A stretch of DNA of 64,000 nucleotides from an uncultured Lachnospiraceae bacterium (GCA_900315945.1 ONAZ01000003.1:186514-250513), one strand, 5' to 3'. Counted from the first letter of the stretch, positions 53,922 to 63,261 are shown. Made by a program: numbers and translations. The notes: generated from the letters alone by a model not told the origin.

Positions 53922-54067
53922 ACGCCACCGGCATGTCTAATATATTATCTTAGGCACGCTCTCGCTGCCTTCGCCACGCAGCGGTACTAAATTCATTGCT
54001 ACGCAATTCATTAAGTACCGGCGGTCTCAGAGCACCTCAGATAATACATTAGACATATCGGTGGTGT
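53922..54067 (+). repeat. Family C structured element, copy C1 (146 nt)
   Basis: Outer arms 53922-53952 and 54037-54067 are self-complementary over about 30 bp with few mismatches. Inside, read on the plus strand, come the block GGCACGCTCTCGCTGCCTTC (53953-53972), a small hairpin GCTGC/GCAGC, a second hairpin GGTACT...AGTACC with apex ATTGC-TAC-GCAAT, and the block TCAGAGCACCT (54026-54036). AGG/CCT and GCTCT/AGAGC could extend the outer helix, giving a three-way junction. It is far more GC-rich than its surroundings and contains no open reading frame of note. Confidence 0.85.
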
Positions 54068-54086
54068 TATATATAATACTTTGCAA

Positions 54087-54232
54087 GTCATTTTATTAGT
54101 ATGAATATATTATTTCAGGTGCTCTGAAGCCGTCGGTTCTTAGCGAGCATCTTTGATGTGAGGTTAGAACCGCTACGAGCTGAAGGCAGCGAGAGCGTGC
54201 CTGAAATGATATATCTCATACTATAAAATGAC
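54087..54232 (-). repeat. Family C structured element, copy C2 (146 nt, inverted)
   Basis: Same design as C1 but on the minus strand and with unrelated arms: GTCATTTTAT...ATTTCA at 54232-54202 pairs with 54116-54087. The 20-nt block (54201-54182) and 11-nt block (54127-54117) are identical to C1, and the segment between them is 54 bases in both copies. The small hairpin is GCTGC/GTAGC here (G-U replacing G-C). The second hairpin is GGTTCT/AGAACC with apex CATC-AAA-GATG. Nineteen bases separate it from C1. Confidence 0.85.
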
Positions 54233-54264
54233 ATACTATATATTATATATTATACAACTTATCA

Positions 54265-55806
54265 CTAACTACGAATTAGTAACGACTCTCCTGTCATTTC
54301 CTTAGGTTGTTCTAGTCCCATAATATCAATTAGTGTTGGTGCGATATCAGCAAGGCGTCCTCCTTCGCGAAGAGACCAGTTGTCATCACCATTTACTAAG
54401 ATAAATGGAACAGGATTAGTTGTATGTGCTGTGTGTGGCTCTCCTGTCTCATAATCAATCATCTTCTCTGCATTACCATGATCAGCACAGATAAACATTA
54501 CGCCACCTACTTCTTTGACAGCATCAACTGCTTTACCAACAAGTTCATCCACCTTCTCAACAGCTTTAATTGCAGCCTCAATTACACCAGTATGACCTAC
54601 CATATCAGGGTTAGCGAAGTTAATTACAATAACATCATAGTCATTAGATTTAATAGCTTCAACAAGATCCATTCCAACTTCTGGTGCGCTCATCTCAGGC
54701 TTTAAGTCATAAGTTGCAACTTCTTTAGGTGAGTCAACAAGAATTCTTGATTCAAACTTGTTAGGATCTTCTATTCCACCATTGAAGAAGAATGTTACAT
54801 GAGCATACTTCTCTGTCTCAGCAAGACGAAGCTGCTTAAGATTGTTATTAGCCAAGAATTCACCGAATGTATTAACAATTTCTTCCTTTGGAAATGCAAT
54901 TAATTTATTAGGAATTGTCTCATCATAATCCTTAAAGCATACATAAGTTAATTTGATGAATTCTCTATCAAATCCTTTGAAATCATCATCACAGAATGCT
55001 CTTGTTATCTCTCTTGCTCTATCAGGTCTGAAATTAAAGAAGATAACTGAATCATTTTCCTTAACAAGTGATAATGGCTTACCTTCTTCATCAAGAATTA
55101 CAGTTGGAAGTACGAATTCGTCAGTCACATCATTATCATAACTTGCCTGCATAGCATGTGTTGCTGATGTATCTGTAACGCCCTCACCAAACACTAGTGA
55201 ATCATAGGCCTTCTTAATTCTATCGTAGTTATTATCTCTATCCATTGCATAATAACGACCAGAAAGAGATGCAACCTTTCCAACACCAATTCGAGCCATC
55301 TCATCTTCAAGCTGTGCCACATAGTCCTTACCTGATGCAGGAGGTGTATCTCTACCATCAAGAAAGGCATGCACATACACATTTTCAAGATTATTCTTCT
55401 TAGCCATCTCAAGAAGACCATATAAATGTGTATTATGGGAATGAACACCACCATCTGAGAGAAGTCCCCACAAATGAAGGTCGGAATTATTTTTCTTACA
55501 ATTATTAATTGCCTCTAGAAGAACCTTATTCTCAAAGAATGTACCATCTTCGATTTCTTTAGTAATCTTAGTAAGATCCTGATAAATAATCCTTCCAGCA
55601 CCGATGTTCATATGTCCTACTTCTGAGTTACCCATCTGGCCATCAGGAAGTCCCACTGCAAGACCAGAAGCATTGCCCTTTACAAATGGGCAATTCTTCA
55701 TGAGATCATCCATTCTAGGAGTATTAGCCATTGCAATAGCATTCCCCTTAGGATTATCATTTAACCCATATCCATCTAATACCATTAATACTGTTGGTTT
55801 CTTCAT
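54265..55806 (-). CDS. gpmI: 2,3-bisphosphoglycerate-independent phosphoglycerate mutase
   Basis: 513 residues. It interconverts 3- and 2-phosphoglycerate in glycolysis using two manganese ions. The metal-binding VLMVLDGYGLND, phosphoserine site MGNSEVGHMNIGAGR (Ser near 61), HAFLDGRDTPP, and ICADHGNAEKM plus AHTTNPVPFI are intact. The ATG at 55806 and a GTG one codon earlier are both possible starts. It lies 22 bases after the CapA-like gene and is probably transcribed from that gene's promoter, apart from gap-pgk-tpiA. Confidence 0.96.
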   Translation of the reverse strand: MKKPTVLMVLDGYGLNDNPKGNAIAMANTPRMDDLMKNCPFVKGNASGLAVGLPDGQMGNSEVGHMNIGAGRIIYQDLTKITKEIEDGTFFENKVLLEAINNCKKNNSDLHLWGLLSDGGVHSHNTHLYGLLEMAKKNNLENVYVHAFLDGRDTPPASGKDYVAQLEDEMARIGVGKVASLSGRYYAMDRDNNYDRIKKAYDSLVFGEGVTDTSATHAMQASYDNDVTDEFVLPTVILDEEGKPLSLVKENDSVIFFNFRPDRAREITRAFCDDDFKGFDREFIKLTYVCFKDYDETIPNKLIAFPKEEIVNTFGEFLANNNLKQLRLAETEKYAHVTFFFNGGIEDPNKFESRILVDSPKEVATYDLKPEMSAPEVGMDLVEAIKSNDYDVIVINFANPDMVGHTGVIEAAIKAVEKVDELVGKAVDAVKEVGGVMFICADHGNAEKMIDYETGEPHTAHTTNPVPFILVNGDDNWSLREGGRLADIAPTLIDIMGLEQPKEMTGESLLIRS

Positions 55807-55828
55807 CACTAAAAATCCTCTCTTTTTA

Positions 55829-57202
55829 TTATTTTTTGTATATTAATCCATTATGATCAAATCTAGCATCACCAGATACTTTATTAAGCTCTGAATAAAT
55901 CTTCTGAGCTTCTTTATTATCATCAACAAGACTTATTACACCTTCATCAAAGCGACATGGTACAAAGCTTGCTTTAATCTCACCATCTCGACTAATAGAT
56001 ATTCTCGCAAGTCCAGTATCGAAACTCTTCGGCATATTCTCGTCTAATGAGAAGAAGAAATTACCAAGGCTATAATATACAGGCACATCATCTATATAAT
56101 CTACTCCTTGCAGAATATGTGGATGACCACCTATTATTGCATCAGCGCCAGCTTCTGCAAATTGCTTTGCAAGCTTTTCCTGATCCTTACCATATTTTTC
56201 CTGATATTCTGTTCCCCAATGGGAAATGACTAGAACATAGTCAGAATTCTTCTTAGCCTTCTCTATCTCATCAATAAAATCTTCTGGATCTAAGCACTTT
56301 AATACGCCAGGTTCATCTTCTGTTGCTGCTTTCGTGAAATTTTGATTCTTCTCTATCTGAGTAGCATTTACAAGGGCAATTTTCCTGCCATTAGCAATAT
56401 AATAAATAGGCTGTTTTGCATCTTCAAGATTTCTTCCAGCACCAACATAAGGCATATTATGCTCTTCAAGACTTCTTAGTGTGTCAAGAAAACCTTCTTC
56501 CCTATAATCATATACATGATTATTAGCAATTGTTACAGCATCTACTCCAATATGTTTTAATTCATTAATTAAGCTTGGATTACCTCTAAATGTGTAATAC
56601 TTCTCCACAATAGCATCGCCACGAGTAGTATAAGCAAACTCATTATTAACAATAAAAATGTCGCTTTCATTTATGGCATCAAGTAAATTATCATCGAAGC
56701 AATCAAGAAGTCCATTCTTTTGCTCATACATATAATTAGTTGTAGCCTTGTCTTCTGCAAGAGATACATCACCTGCTATATCAAAAACCACATTATCATC
56801 AGACTTGGTATTAACAACATAGGTACGAAGATTATTATATGTATCCAATCCTGTTTCAGTAGAATATTCAAACCATAATACATGAATACTTTTGCCTGTA
56901 ATGTTGTACCATATATCTGGATCAACAAATTCTTCTTTTGCCACAATTGTGTCTAATGCCGCATCTCCATAACGACTTATAAACCATCCCATGAAATTCT
57001 CATCAATTGGATGATTACCTGCAAATTCCTTCGTACATACAGCAAGTATTTTCTCATAACTCGTGTCGTATTTAGAAAGCTCGTATTCAAGTTGTATCTT
57101 TGTCATATTAGATGCTTCTGCTTTATCTGCCTCGCAGCCACACAGACCAAAAACAGCAATAAGAAGGACAACTAATAGGCCTAATTTTATTGTCTTATTC
57201 AT
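55829..57202 (-). CDS. CapA-like (poly-gamma-glutamate capsule) family lipoprotein
   Basis: 457 residues from the ATG at 57202. A 20-residue signal peptide ends in lipobox GLCGC, so it is a surface lipoprotein. After a unique N-terminal domain (about 25-145), the CapA metallophosphatase-like domain (about 150-425) shows FDIAGDVSLAED, FIVNNEFAYTTRG, VTIANNHVYDYREEG, LVISHWGTEYQEKY, GADAIIGGHPHILQGVDY and PVYYSLGNFFFS. Family members act in polyglutamate anchoring or other surface polymer metabolism; exact activity unknown. A GTG seven codons upstream is an alternative start. No ribosome binding site is evident for either. Confidence 0.82.
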   Translation of the reverse strand: MNKTIKLGLLVVLLIAVFGLCGCEADKAEASNMTKIQLEYELSKYDTSYEKILAVCTKEFAGNHPIDENFMGWFISRYGDAALDTIVAKEEFVDPDIWYNITGKSIHVLWFEYSTETGLDTYNNLRTYVVNTKSDDNVVFDIAGDVSLAEDKATTNYMYEQKNGLLDCFDDNLLDAINESDIFIVNNEFAYTTRGDAIVEKYYTFRGNPSLINELKHIGVDAVTIANNHVYDYREEGFLDTLRSLEEHNMPYVGAGRNLEDAKQPIYYIANGRKIALVNATQIEKNQNFTKAATEDEPGVLKCLDPEDFIDEIEKAKKNSDYVLVISHWGTEYQEKYGKDQEKLAKQFAEAGADAIIGGHPHILQGVDYIDDVPVYYSLGNFFFSLDENMPKSFDTGLARISISRDGEIKASFVPCRFDEGVISLVDDNKEAQKIYSELNKVSGDARFDHNGLIYKK

Positions 57203-57255
57203 AATAATATTAAAAAATGTCACTTATAAAACCACATCTTAATACATACTAGAAA

Positions 57256-57263
57256 ATTATATC
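57256..57263 (-). promoter_or_regulatory. Extended -10 promoter for capA-like gene and gpmI
   Basis: TATAAT (57261-57256) preceded by TG with one intervening base; no good -35 at 17 bases. It lies about 54 bases before the ATG and after the tpiA terminator. Confidence 0.5.
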
Positions 57264-57342
57264 ATAATAAATGTTTTTTCGACACGATAATAATTGTCAA
57301 AAAACACAAGCAAAGTCAATGGTTTTATCACATTTTGCATAA

Positions 57343-57374
57343 CAAAAAGGTCCTGCACACAAGTACAGAACCTT
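57343..57374 (-). terminator. tpiA terminator
   Basis: Stem AAGGT-CTG paired with CAG-ACCTT (one mismatch), 10-base loop, then TTTTTG on the minus strand, 23 bases after tpiA. Confidence 0.82.
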
Positions 57375-57396
57375 AATAATTCTAATAAAATATTAT

Positions 57397-58143
57397 TTAT
57401 GCATTAACGATATCACCAAAGTCAGCCTTAAGTGATGCTCCACCTACAAGACCACCGTCGATGTTAGGCTTAGAGAATAACTCCTTAGCATTACCAGCAT
57501 TAACAGATCCGCCGTACTGAATACGAACAGCATCTGCAGTAGCTTGATCATACATTTCAGCAACGCAAGCTCTTATTCCTGCACAAACTTCTTCAGCCTG
57601 GTCAGAAGTTGCTGTCTTACCTGTTCCAATAGCCCAGATTGGCTCATAAGCAATAACAAGCTTAGCAACATCAGAAGCTGCAACGCCTGTCAAGTCAGAC
57701 TTAATCTGAAGACGAATCCAGTCCATAGTAACACCCATCTCTCTTTGCTCTAATGTCTCACCACAGCAAAGGATTGGAGTAAGGCCTTTCTCGATTGCCT
57801 TCTTAACCTTCTTATTAAGGAATTCATCTGTCTCGTTGAAGTACTCTCTTCTCTCAGAGTGACCAATTACAACATATTCAACACCTGCATCTACAAGCAT
57901 ATCTGCTGAAATCTCGCCAGTATATGCACCTTTATCCTCTGTATAAAGGTTCTCTGCACCAACTTTAACATTTGTTCCCTTAACAGCTTCTACAACAGGA
58001 ACGATGTCTACTGCAGGAACACAGTATACAACATCAACATCATCGTTAGCAACAAGTGGCTTTAACTCATTAACAAGAGCTACTGCCTCACTTGGTGTCT
58101 TATTCATCTTCCAGTTTCCTGCTACAATTCTTCTTCTACTCAT
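57397..58143 (-). CDS. tpiA: Triosephosphate isomerase
   Basis: 248 residues from the ATG at 58143, 9 bases past AGGAGG; a longer in-frame reading upstream is unconserved. It interconverts dihydroxyacetone phosphate and glyceraldehyde 3-phosphate. GNWKMN holds the catalytic Lys, [13 protein letters not shown] the His (about 95), [16 protein letters not shown] the Glu (about 166), and [12 protein letters not shown] binds phosphate. It follows pgk on the same strand across a 200-base gap filled by two family B hairpins. Confidence 0.98.
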   Translation of the reverse strand: MSRRRIVAGNWKMNKTPSEAVALVNELKPLVANDDVDVVYCVPAVDIVPVVEAVKGTNVKVGAENLYTEDKGAYTGEISADMLVDAGVEYVVIGHSERREYFNETDEFLNKKVKKAIEKGLTPILCCGETLEQREMGVTMDWIRLQIKSDLTGVAASDVAKLVIAYEPIWAIGTGKTATSDQAEEVCAGIRACVAEMYDQATADAVRIQYGGSVNAGNAKELFSKPNIDGGLVGGASLKADFGDIVNA

Positions 58144-58180
58144 TTTTAATATCCTCCTAAAAATAATAAATATCATTCTT

Positions 58181-58247
58181 GAATTTAGAACTTGAAACCC
58201 TCACTTGACTAAGAATGTCTGCGCTGATGGTTCAAGTTTCTAAATTC
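58181..58247. repeat. Family B palindromic element, copy B2
   Basis: Arms GAATTTAGAA and CTTGAAACC pair with GGTTCAAG and TTCTAAATTC, about 18 bp with small bulges. The apex reads CTTGACTAAGAATGTCTGCG on the plus strand. It lies 38 bases before the tpiA start. No U tract follows on either strand, so it is not a simple terminator. Confidence 0.8.
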
Positions 58248-58271
58248 CTTGCTCAGTATTGAATATCCCTC

Positions 58272-58332
58272 ATCTGAGAACAAGCAACTCCCCGCGACTA
58301 AGAATGTCGCTTAGGAGTTCTTGTCCTCAGAT
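58272..58332. repeat. Family B palindromic element, copy B3
   Basis: Stacked stems ATCTGAG-ACAAG/CTTGT-CTCAGAT (13 bp, one mismatch), AACTCC/GGAGTT and GCGAC/GTCGC close the tip GACTAAGAATGTC. It begins 11 bases after the pgk stop. It shares only the tip with B2, which is 25 bases away. Confidence 0.82.
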
Positions 58333-58343
58333 ATATAAGCATA

Positions 58344-59552
58344 TTACTTGTCGTTAGCACAAACAACACCTGGGAGTTCCTTACCCTCTAAGAATTCAAG
58401 GGATGCTCCACCACCTGTAGATATATGGCTCATCTTGTCACCAAGTCCCATTTGGTTAACAGCGGCAGCTGAATCTCCACCACCAATAATTGTTGTAGCA
58501 TCTGAATCAGCAAGTGCCTTAGCAACTTCAAGAGTTCCCTTAGCAAGGGAAGGGTTTTCGAATAGTCCCATTGGTCCATTCCATACAACAGTCTTAGCAT
58601 TCTTTACTTCATTAGCATATAATGCTGCAGTCTTAGGTCCGATATCACATCCTTCTTCGTTAGATGGAATATCATCAAAGTTATGAACTGAAGTTTCAAC
58701 AGGTCCATCAATAGGATCTGGGAAATCTTTAATTGTAACAACATCGATAGGTAAGAGTAGCTTCTTACCAGCCTTCTTAGCTTTATCCATCATTTCTAAG
58801 CAATAATCAAGCTTAGAATCATCACATAATGAAAGGCCAATCTCATATCCTTGAGCTTTAAGGAATGAATATGCCATTCCACCACCAATAATTAATGTAT
58901 CACATTTCTCAAGTAAATTATTAATTACATTAAGCTTATCAGCAATCTTAGCTCCACCAAGTATAGCAACAAATGGTCTTGTAGGATTCTCAACAGCATT
59001 TCCAAGGAAGTTAATCTCCTTCTCCATTAAGTAACCTACAACAGCTGTATCAACAAGAGATGATACTCCAACATTAGAACAATGAGCTCTATGTGCTGTT
59101 CCAAACGCGTCATTAACGAATACATCACATATTGATGCTAAATCCTTAGAGAAAGCTTCACCATTCTTTGTTTCTTCTGCTCTATAGCGAGTATTCTCAA
59201 GAAGAACTATATCACCATCATTCATAGCAGAGATAGCAGCCTTTGCATTAGGTCCAACAACTTCATTATCAGGAGCAAACTTTACTTCCTGGCCTAAAAG
59301 TTCTGCTAATCTCTTAGCAACTGGTGCAAGTGAAAGCTCAGGCTTTGGCTCTCCCTTTGGTTTACCAAGATGTGAACAAAGAATTACCTTACCACCATCC
59401 GCAACAAGCTTCTTTATTGTAGGAAGTGCTGCCACAAGACGATTCTCATCAGTAATTTTGCCTTCAATAATTGGCACATTAAAGTCACAACGACATAATA
59501 CCCTTTGTCCCTTTACATTAATATCATCTACTGTCTTCTTATTAAGTCCCAT
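58344..59552 (-). CDS. pgk: Phosphoglycerate kinase
   Basis: 402 residues. It transfers phosphate from 1,3-bisphosphoglycerate to ADP. N-terminal substrate segments [10 protein letters not shown] and [16 protein letters not shown] are intact, with [16 protein letters not shown] in the middle and the ATP-binding [11 protein letters not shown] and [18 protein letters not shown] at the C-terminus. Between gap and tpiA, the standard glycolytic order, but separated from gap by a terminator and a 67-nt hairpin. GGAGG precedes the ATG. Confidence 0.98.
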   Translation of the reverse strand: MGLNKKTVDDINVKGQRVLCRCDFNVPIIEGKITDENRLVAALPTIKKLVADGGKVILCSHLGKPKGEPKPELSLAPVAKRLAELLGQEVKFAPDNEVVGPNAKAAISAMNDGDIVLLENTRYRAEETKNGEAFSKDLASICDVFVNDAFGTAHRAHCSNVGVSSLVDTAVVGYLMEKEINFLGNAVENPTRPFVAILGGAKIADKLNVINNLLEKCDTLIIGGGMAYSFLKAQGYEIGLSLCDDSKLDYCLEMMDKAKKAGKKLLLPIDVVTIKDFPDPIDGPVETSVHNFDDIPSNEEGCDIGPKTAALYANEVKNAKTVVWNGPMGLFENPSLAKGTLEVAKALADSDATTIIGGGDSAAAVNQMGLGDKMSHISTGGGASLEFLEGKELPGVVCANDK

Positions 59553-59580
59553 ATCTTTTCCTCCATATAAATCTTATCTT

Positions 59581-59647
59581 ATGAAATATGTGTAAATACC
59601 TGCGCGCTCATGAGAAAATCGCGCTGCAGGTTTTACCCCTATTTCAT
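59581..59647. repeat. 67-nt palindrome upstream of pgk
   Basis: Four stacked helices: ATGAAATA/TATTTCAT, GTAAA/TTTAC, ACCTGC/GCAGGT and GCGC/GCGC, around apex TCATGAGAAAATC. Its tip matches none of families A-C. It lies 28 bases before the pgk start, so it would be part of the pgk leader if transcription starts upstream. Confidence 0.7.
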
Positions 59648-59680
59648 ATTACACATTAATATACATGCCTTAGGATTATA

Positions 59681-59712
59681 TAAAAATAGGTCCGATCCTA
59701 AAGACCGGACCT
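59681..59712 (-). terminator. gap terminator
   Basis: A 7-bp GC-rich stem AGGTCCG/CGGACCT with an 11-base loop, followed by ATTTTTATA on the minus strand, 22 bases after gap. Confidence 0.82.
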
Positions 59713-59733
59713 TAAAGGTCTAAATTAACTATA

Positions 59734-60750
59734 TTATGCTAACTCTGAGAAGTACTTAATTGTACGAACCATCTGAGATGTGTATGAGTTCTCATTGTCA
59801 TACCAAGATACAACCTGTACTTCATATAAACCATTACCGATTTCACTAACAAGTGTCTGTGTAGCATCGAATAATGAACCATATCTCATACCAACGATAT
59901 CGCTTGATACGATTTCATCTTCATTATATCCGAATGACTCAGTTGCAGCAGCCTTCATTGCAGCATTAATTCCGTCAACTGTTACATTGTCACCCTTAAC
60001 TACAGCTGTAAGAATTGTTGTAGAACCTGTAGGTGTAGGAACACGCTGTGCTGCACCGATTAACTTACCATTTAACTCAGGGATAACAAGACCAATAGCC
60101 TTAGCAGCACCTGTTGAGTTAGGTACGATATTAACTGCAGCTGCACGAGATCTTCTTAAGTCACCCTTACGCTGTGGGCCATCAAGTGTCATCTGATCAC
60201 CTGTGTAAGCATGGATTGTACACATAATACCTGATTGAATCTCAGCATACTTGTTTAATGCATCAGCCATAGGTGCTAAGCAGTTAGTTGTACAAGAAGC
60301 TGCAGAGATAACATCATCAGAAGCCTTAAGTGTATTGTGGTTAACATTGTATACGATTGTAGGAAGGTCATTTCCTGCTGGTGCAGAGATAACAACCTTA
60401 CGAGCGCCTGCCTTAATATGAGCAGAAGCCTTATCCTTAGATGTGTAGAATCCTGTACACTCTAATACAACGTCTACCTTTAAGTCACCCCAAGGACAGT
60501 TGCTAGCATCTGCCTCAGCGTAAATCTTGATTTCCTTACCGTCAACAGTGATAGAATCTTCGCCAGCCTTAACTGTCTCAGCCTTCTCATATCTACCCTG
60601 TGAACTATCATACTTTAATAAATGTGCAAGCATCTTAGGGCTTGTTAAGTCGTTGATTGCAACAACCTCATAACCTTCAGCGCCAAACATTTGTCTGAAT
60701 GCAAGACGTCCAATACGTCCGAATCCATTAATAGCTACTCTTACTGCCAT
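59734..60750 (-). CDS. gap: Glyceraldehyde-3-phosphate dehydrogenase
   Basis: 338 residues. It oxidises glyceraldehyde 3-phosphate with NAD and phosphate. Signatures are [17 protein letters not shown] at the N-terminus, the catalytic [12 protein letters not shown] (Cys near 155) and [15 protein letters not shown] near the C-terminus. Asp in the [10 protein letters not shown] region fits NAD specificity. First gene of the gap-pgk-tpiA series with a clear promoter. Codon choice looks highly biased, as expected for an abundant enzyme. Confidence 0.98.
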   Translation of the reverse strand: MAVRVAINGFGRIGRLAFRQMFGAEGYEVVAINDLTSPKMLAHLLKYDSSQGRYEKAETVKAGEDSITVDGKEIKIYAEADASNCPWGDLKVDVVLECTGFYTSKDKASAHIKAGARKVVISAPAGNDLPTIVYNVNHNTLKASDDVISAASCTTNCLAPMADALNKYAEIQSGIMCTIHAYTGDQMTLDGPQRKGDLRRSRAAAVNIVPNSTGAAKAIGLVIPELNGKLIGAAQRVPTPTGSTTILTAVVKGDNVTVDGINAAMKAAATESFGYNEDEIVSSDIVGMRYGSLFDATQTLVSEIGNGLYEVQVVSWYDNENSYTSQMVRTIKYFSELA

Positions 60751-60817
60751 TTTAAAATTCCTCCTAAAGACATAAAATATTTTTTCTTTTTTCTTGTATC
60801 ATTAGATACCGATATAT

Positions 60818-60846
60818 ATTCTACTTGAAAACGAGTAATAATTCAA
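60818..60846 (-). promoter_or_regulatory. gap promoter
   Basis: -35 TTGAAT (60846-60841), 17-base spacer, -10 TAGAAT (60823-60818), leaving a leader of about 60 bases before gap. Confidence 0.7.
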
Positions 60847-61079
60847 GTAAATTATTAATTTTTGTTAAATGTTTCACAATTTTACATCTTTTTAAAACTT
60901 TTAGCTGTATATACACATAAAAATATACAGATATCTCTAATAAATAAAGCTCAATAATTAGTAATAATTGCTTTAAATGTGCATTATATAATGTTCTATA
61001 TAAAACAACTAACGTTTTTTTCAAATTCTAAGTATATGTTAAAATACAAAGGACAAATAATACGAAGGAAAGAATTATT
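60847..61079. other. AT-rich divergent intergenic region
   Basis: About 230 bases, strongly AT-rich, between the gap promoter and the PHP gene. It holds a weak dyad CTGTATAT/ATATACAG (about 60904-60932). On the plus strand there is an extended -10 TG-T-TAAAAT (about 61038-61046), probably the PHP gene promoter. No gene is seen. Confidence 0.5.
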
Positions 61080-61889
61080 ATGAACAAATTATACAACAAC
61101 CACATGCACTGCTATTTCTCTGGAGATAGCGAAGCGCCTATGGCAGATATGATTGAAGCTTCGATTGATAATAACCTTGCAGGAATAACATTTACAGACC
61201 ATCTAGACCTAGACTACTATCACGAGCCTAATCGATTCGACCTTGATATAGATGAATATAGGAAATGTTATGAGACGCTAACCTCTAATGGAATGTACCA
61301 GAATAGAATTGAAGTGTTATGGGGAATAGAACTTGGTTTGCAAACTCATCTTGCAAAAAAACATAATGAAATCATTTCAAAATATAATTTCGACTTCGTT
61401 ATTGGTTCAACACATCAGGTTAATAAGATGGATCCTTATTACCCAGAATATTTTGAAGGATACGGCATTAAGGGCGGAGTTAGAAGATTTTTTGAGGCTA
61501 CCGCAGAAAACATTGATACATTTAAGAATTTCGATTCCTACGGTCATCTTGACTATATTATTCGTTATAATGATGAGGCTAAGAAGCTTCCTTATGAAGA
61601 TTATAACGATATAATTGACGATATACTTCATCTCTTAATTGAAAATGACAAAGCATTAGAAATTAACACAGGAGCCTTCAAATTCGGCTTATTAGAGCCA
61701 AATCCTTGTATTGCTACTATTAAGAAATATAAAGACCTGGGCGGAAAGCTTATTACACTTGGTTCCGATGCACATAAGACTGATCAAATAAGCGTTGGAT
61801 ATGACAAAATTGTAAATATTCTAAAAGATTGTGGTTTTAATTCTTACTTTGTGTATAAGAATCGCAATCCAGTAGAGCGTGAACTATAG
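61080..61889 (+). CDS. PHP-family phosphatase (histidinol-phosphatase HisK-like)
   Basis: 269 residues. The polymerase-and-histidinol-phosphatase metal sites are complete: NHMHCYFSGD (HxH), GITFTDHLDLDYY (TDH), WGIELGLQ (E), VIGSTHQVNKMD (H), YGHLDYIIRY (HxD) and TLGSDAHKTDQI (DAH). HisK-type enzymes dephosphorylate histidinol phosphate in Firmicutes; other PHP proteins have other phosphoester substrates. Unlinked to hisHF (34 kb away). Plus strand, convergent with the EAL gene across the family B4 hairpin. AAGGAAAG precedes the ATG. Confidence 0.83.
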   Translation: MNKLYNNHMHCYFSGDSEAPMADMIEASIDNNLAGITFTDHLDLDYYHEPNRFDLDIDEYRKCYETLTSNGMYQNRIEVLWGIELGLQTHLAKKHNEIISKYNFDFVIGSTHQVNKMDPYYPEYFEGYGIKGGVRRFFEATAENIDTFKNFDSYGHLDYIIRYNDEAKKLPYEDYNDIIDDILHLLIENDKALEINTGAFKFGLLEPNPCIATIKKYKDLGGKLITLGSDAHKTDQISVGYDKIVNILKDCGFNSYFVYKNRNPVEREL

Positions 61890-61891
61890 AA

Positions 61892-61952
61892 TTAGCCTCT
61901 ATATACTTTTGAAAAGACATTCTTAAGTCGCTCAAAAGTATATAGAGGCTAA
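61892..61952. terminator. Bidirectional terminator-like hairpin with family B core (copy B4)
   Basis: A 21-bp perfect stem (TTAGCCTCTATATACTTTTGA and its complement) lies between two convergent stop codons. Read on the minus strand, its apex is GCGACTTAAGAATGTC, the family B tip. No clean U tract; with such a long stem it may end both transcripts or protect their 3' ends. Confidence 0.8.
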
Positions 61953-61965
61953 CATAATACAAGCT

Positions 61966-63261
61966 CTAACAAGCTACATATTTTTCTTCAAAGTCTGTTA
62001 CTCCAAGGGGTTTATCATATAAATATCCTTGAATAACGTCACATCCACATTCAACAATATTCTTCTCTTCTTCTTTCGTCTCAACGCCCTCACAGAGAAC
62101 TTCAAATGATATCTCTTTGAAAGTCTCAACAAGATTCTTCATAATTGTAAGACCAACATCGTTCTGTAATGAATGAAGCACAAATCCCCTGTCAAATTTA
62201 ATGACATTAGCAGGAATCTGACCTAACACATAAAGAGAATTATATCCAGAGCCAAAATCATCTATTGCAATTCTGTAACCACAATTCTTTAGATTATTAA
62301 GTTTACTAATAACCTGTGATAAATTTTCAACAAGAACAGTCTCAGTAAACTCGAATTCAATAGTATTTCTAGGAATTCCTGATTTTTTAACAAGATTATC
62401 TACTCGTTCCATAAAATTATCTTCAAGCAAATCAACTCTAGACAAATTAACAGAAATTGGAAATAGCTCTTTCCCTTCTTCTTGCCATTTCTTCTGAATA
62501 TTAACCACTTGTCGTATTACTTCAAAATCTAATTGATAGATAATATGTGCCTTCTCTAGAATCGGGACAAAAAGTGCAGGTGACACAATATTCCCTTCTT
62601 CATCTCTAAATCTAGAAAGGGCTTCCGCTCCAACAATTCTCTTCTCTTCCACAGAATACTTAGGTTGTAAGAGAACAATAATGTCATTATTATCAATAGC
62701 CTTCTGGAAATTAGGAATAATACTTGCTTTTTCAAGGGATTTCTTCCTTAATTCTTCAGAATAAAAAGCCACAGAAGTATCATAACTATAGGAAATACTT
62801 CTTCTTGCATATCTTGCATTATCTTGTGCGACAATAAAATCTTCATTACCATCAACAAGACTCATTCCAATATCAATATGTACTTTTGCTCTTGGATAAA
62901 TATTATTGATTTCTTCAAGAAATACTCTAGAGTATCTATCATAGTAATGTATCAATTCTTCCTTACTATAATCATAACCCTCACAAAGTACTAGAATATG
63001 ATCCACATAGCTCTTAGTTGCGACAATACAATTCTCATTATCAAAGCAGAAGTAATCTACCATTCTTTGAATCAAATCATCGCCCTTTTTTGTGCCATAT
63101 ATCTCATTAAAATACTTAAGATTTCTAAGATTAATACTTATTAAGACTGCTTGCTGCATATCTAAAGCAAGCTTTTTCCCCATTCTTTTAAATTTTTCTA
63201 ATGAAGGCAAATAACCCATTACCTTCATCCTTTTCAATCTAGCTTCAACTATAGTATTCAC
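61966..63261 (-). CDS. Cyclic-di-GMP phosphodiesterase (EAL) with degenerate GGDEF
   Basis: 431 residues from the GTG at 63261 (GGGTGG upstream). The N-terminal part (about 20-165) is a GGDEF fold without the motif (SYVDHI where GGDEF is expected). The EAL domain (about 185-428) keeps the catalytic set: GAEALSRF, SVNLSR, EFTETV, AIDDFGSGY, VIKFDRGF, LCEGVET and VIQGYLYDKP. It should therefore hydrolyse cyclic di-GMP in the cytoplasm, a counterpart of the GGDEF protein at 34 kb. An ATG at 63315 abuts a terminator and precedes the only good -10, so it is unlikely to be the start. Confidence 0.9.
   Translation of the reverse strand: MNTIVEARLKRMKVMGYLPSLEKFKRMGKKLALDMQQAVLISINLRNLKYFNEIYGTKKGDDLIQRMVDYFCFDNENCIVATKSYVDHILVLCEGYDYSKEELIHYYDRYSRVFLEEINNIYPRAKVHIDIGMSLVDGNEDFIVAQDNARYARRSISYSYDTSVAFYSEELRKKSLEKASIIPNFQKAIDNNDIIVLLQPKYSVEEKRIVGAEALSRFRDEEGNIVSPALFVPILEKAHIIYQLDFEVIRQVVNIQKKWQEEGKELFPISVNLSRVDLLEDNFMERVDNLVKKSGIPRNTIEFEFTETVLVENLSQVISKLNNLKNCGYRIAIDDFGSGYNSLYVLGQIPANVIKFDRGFVLHSLQNDVGLTIMKNLVETFKEISFEVLCEGVETKEEEKNIVECGCDVIQGYLYDKPLGVTDFEEKYVAC

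Noticed and set aside
53922-54232. Insertion sequence ends
   Set aside because: No transposase frame lies between or beside the copies, the interval is 19 bases, and arms differ between copies, unlike terminal inverted repeats of one element.
53882-54264. CRISPR array
   Set aside because: Only two repeat units exist, in opposite orientation, 146 nt long, without spacers of regular size and without cas genes.
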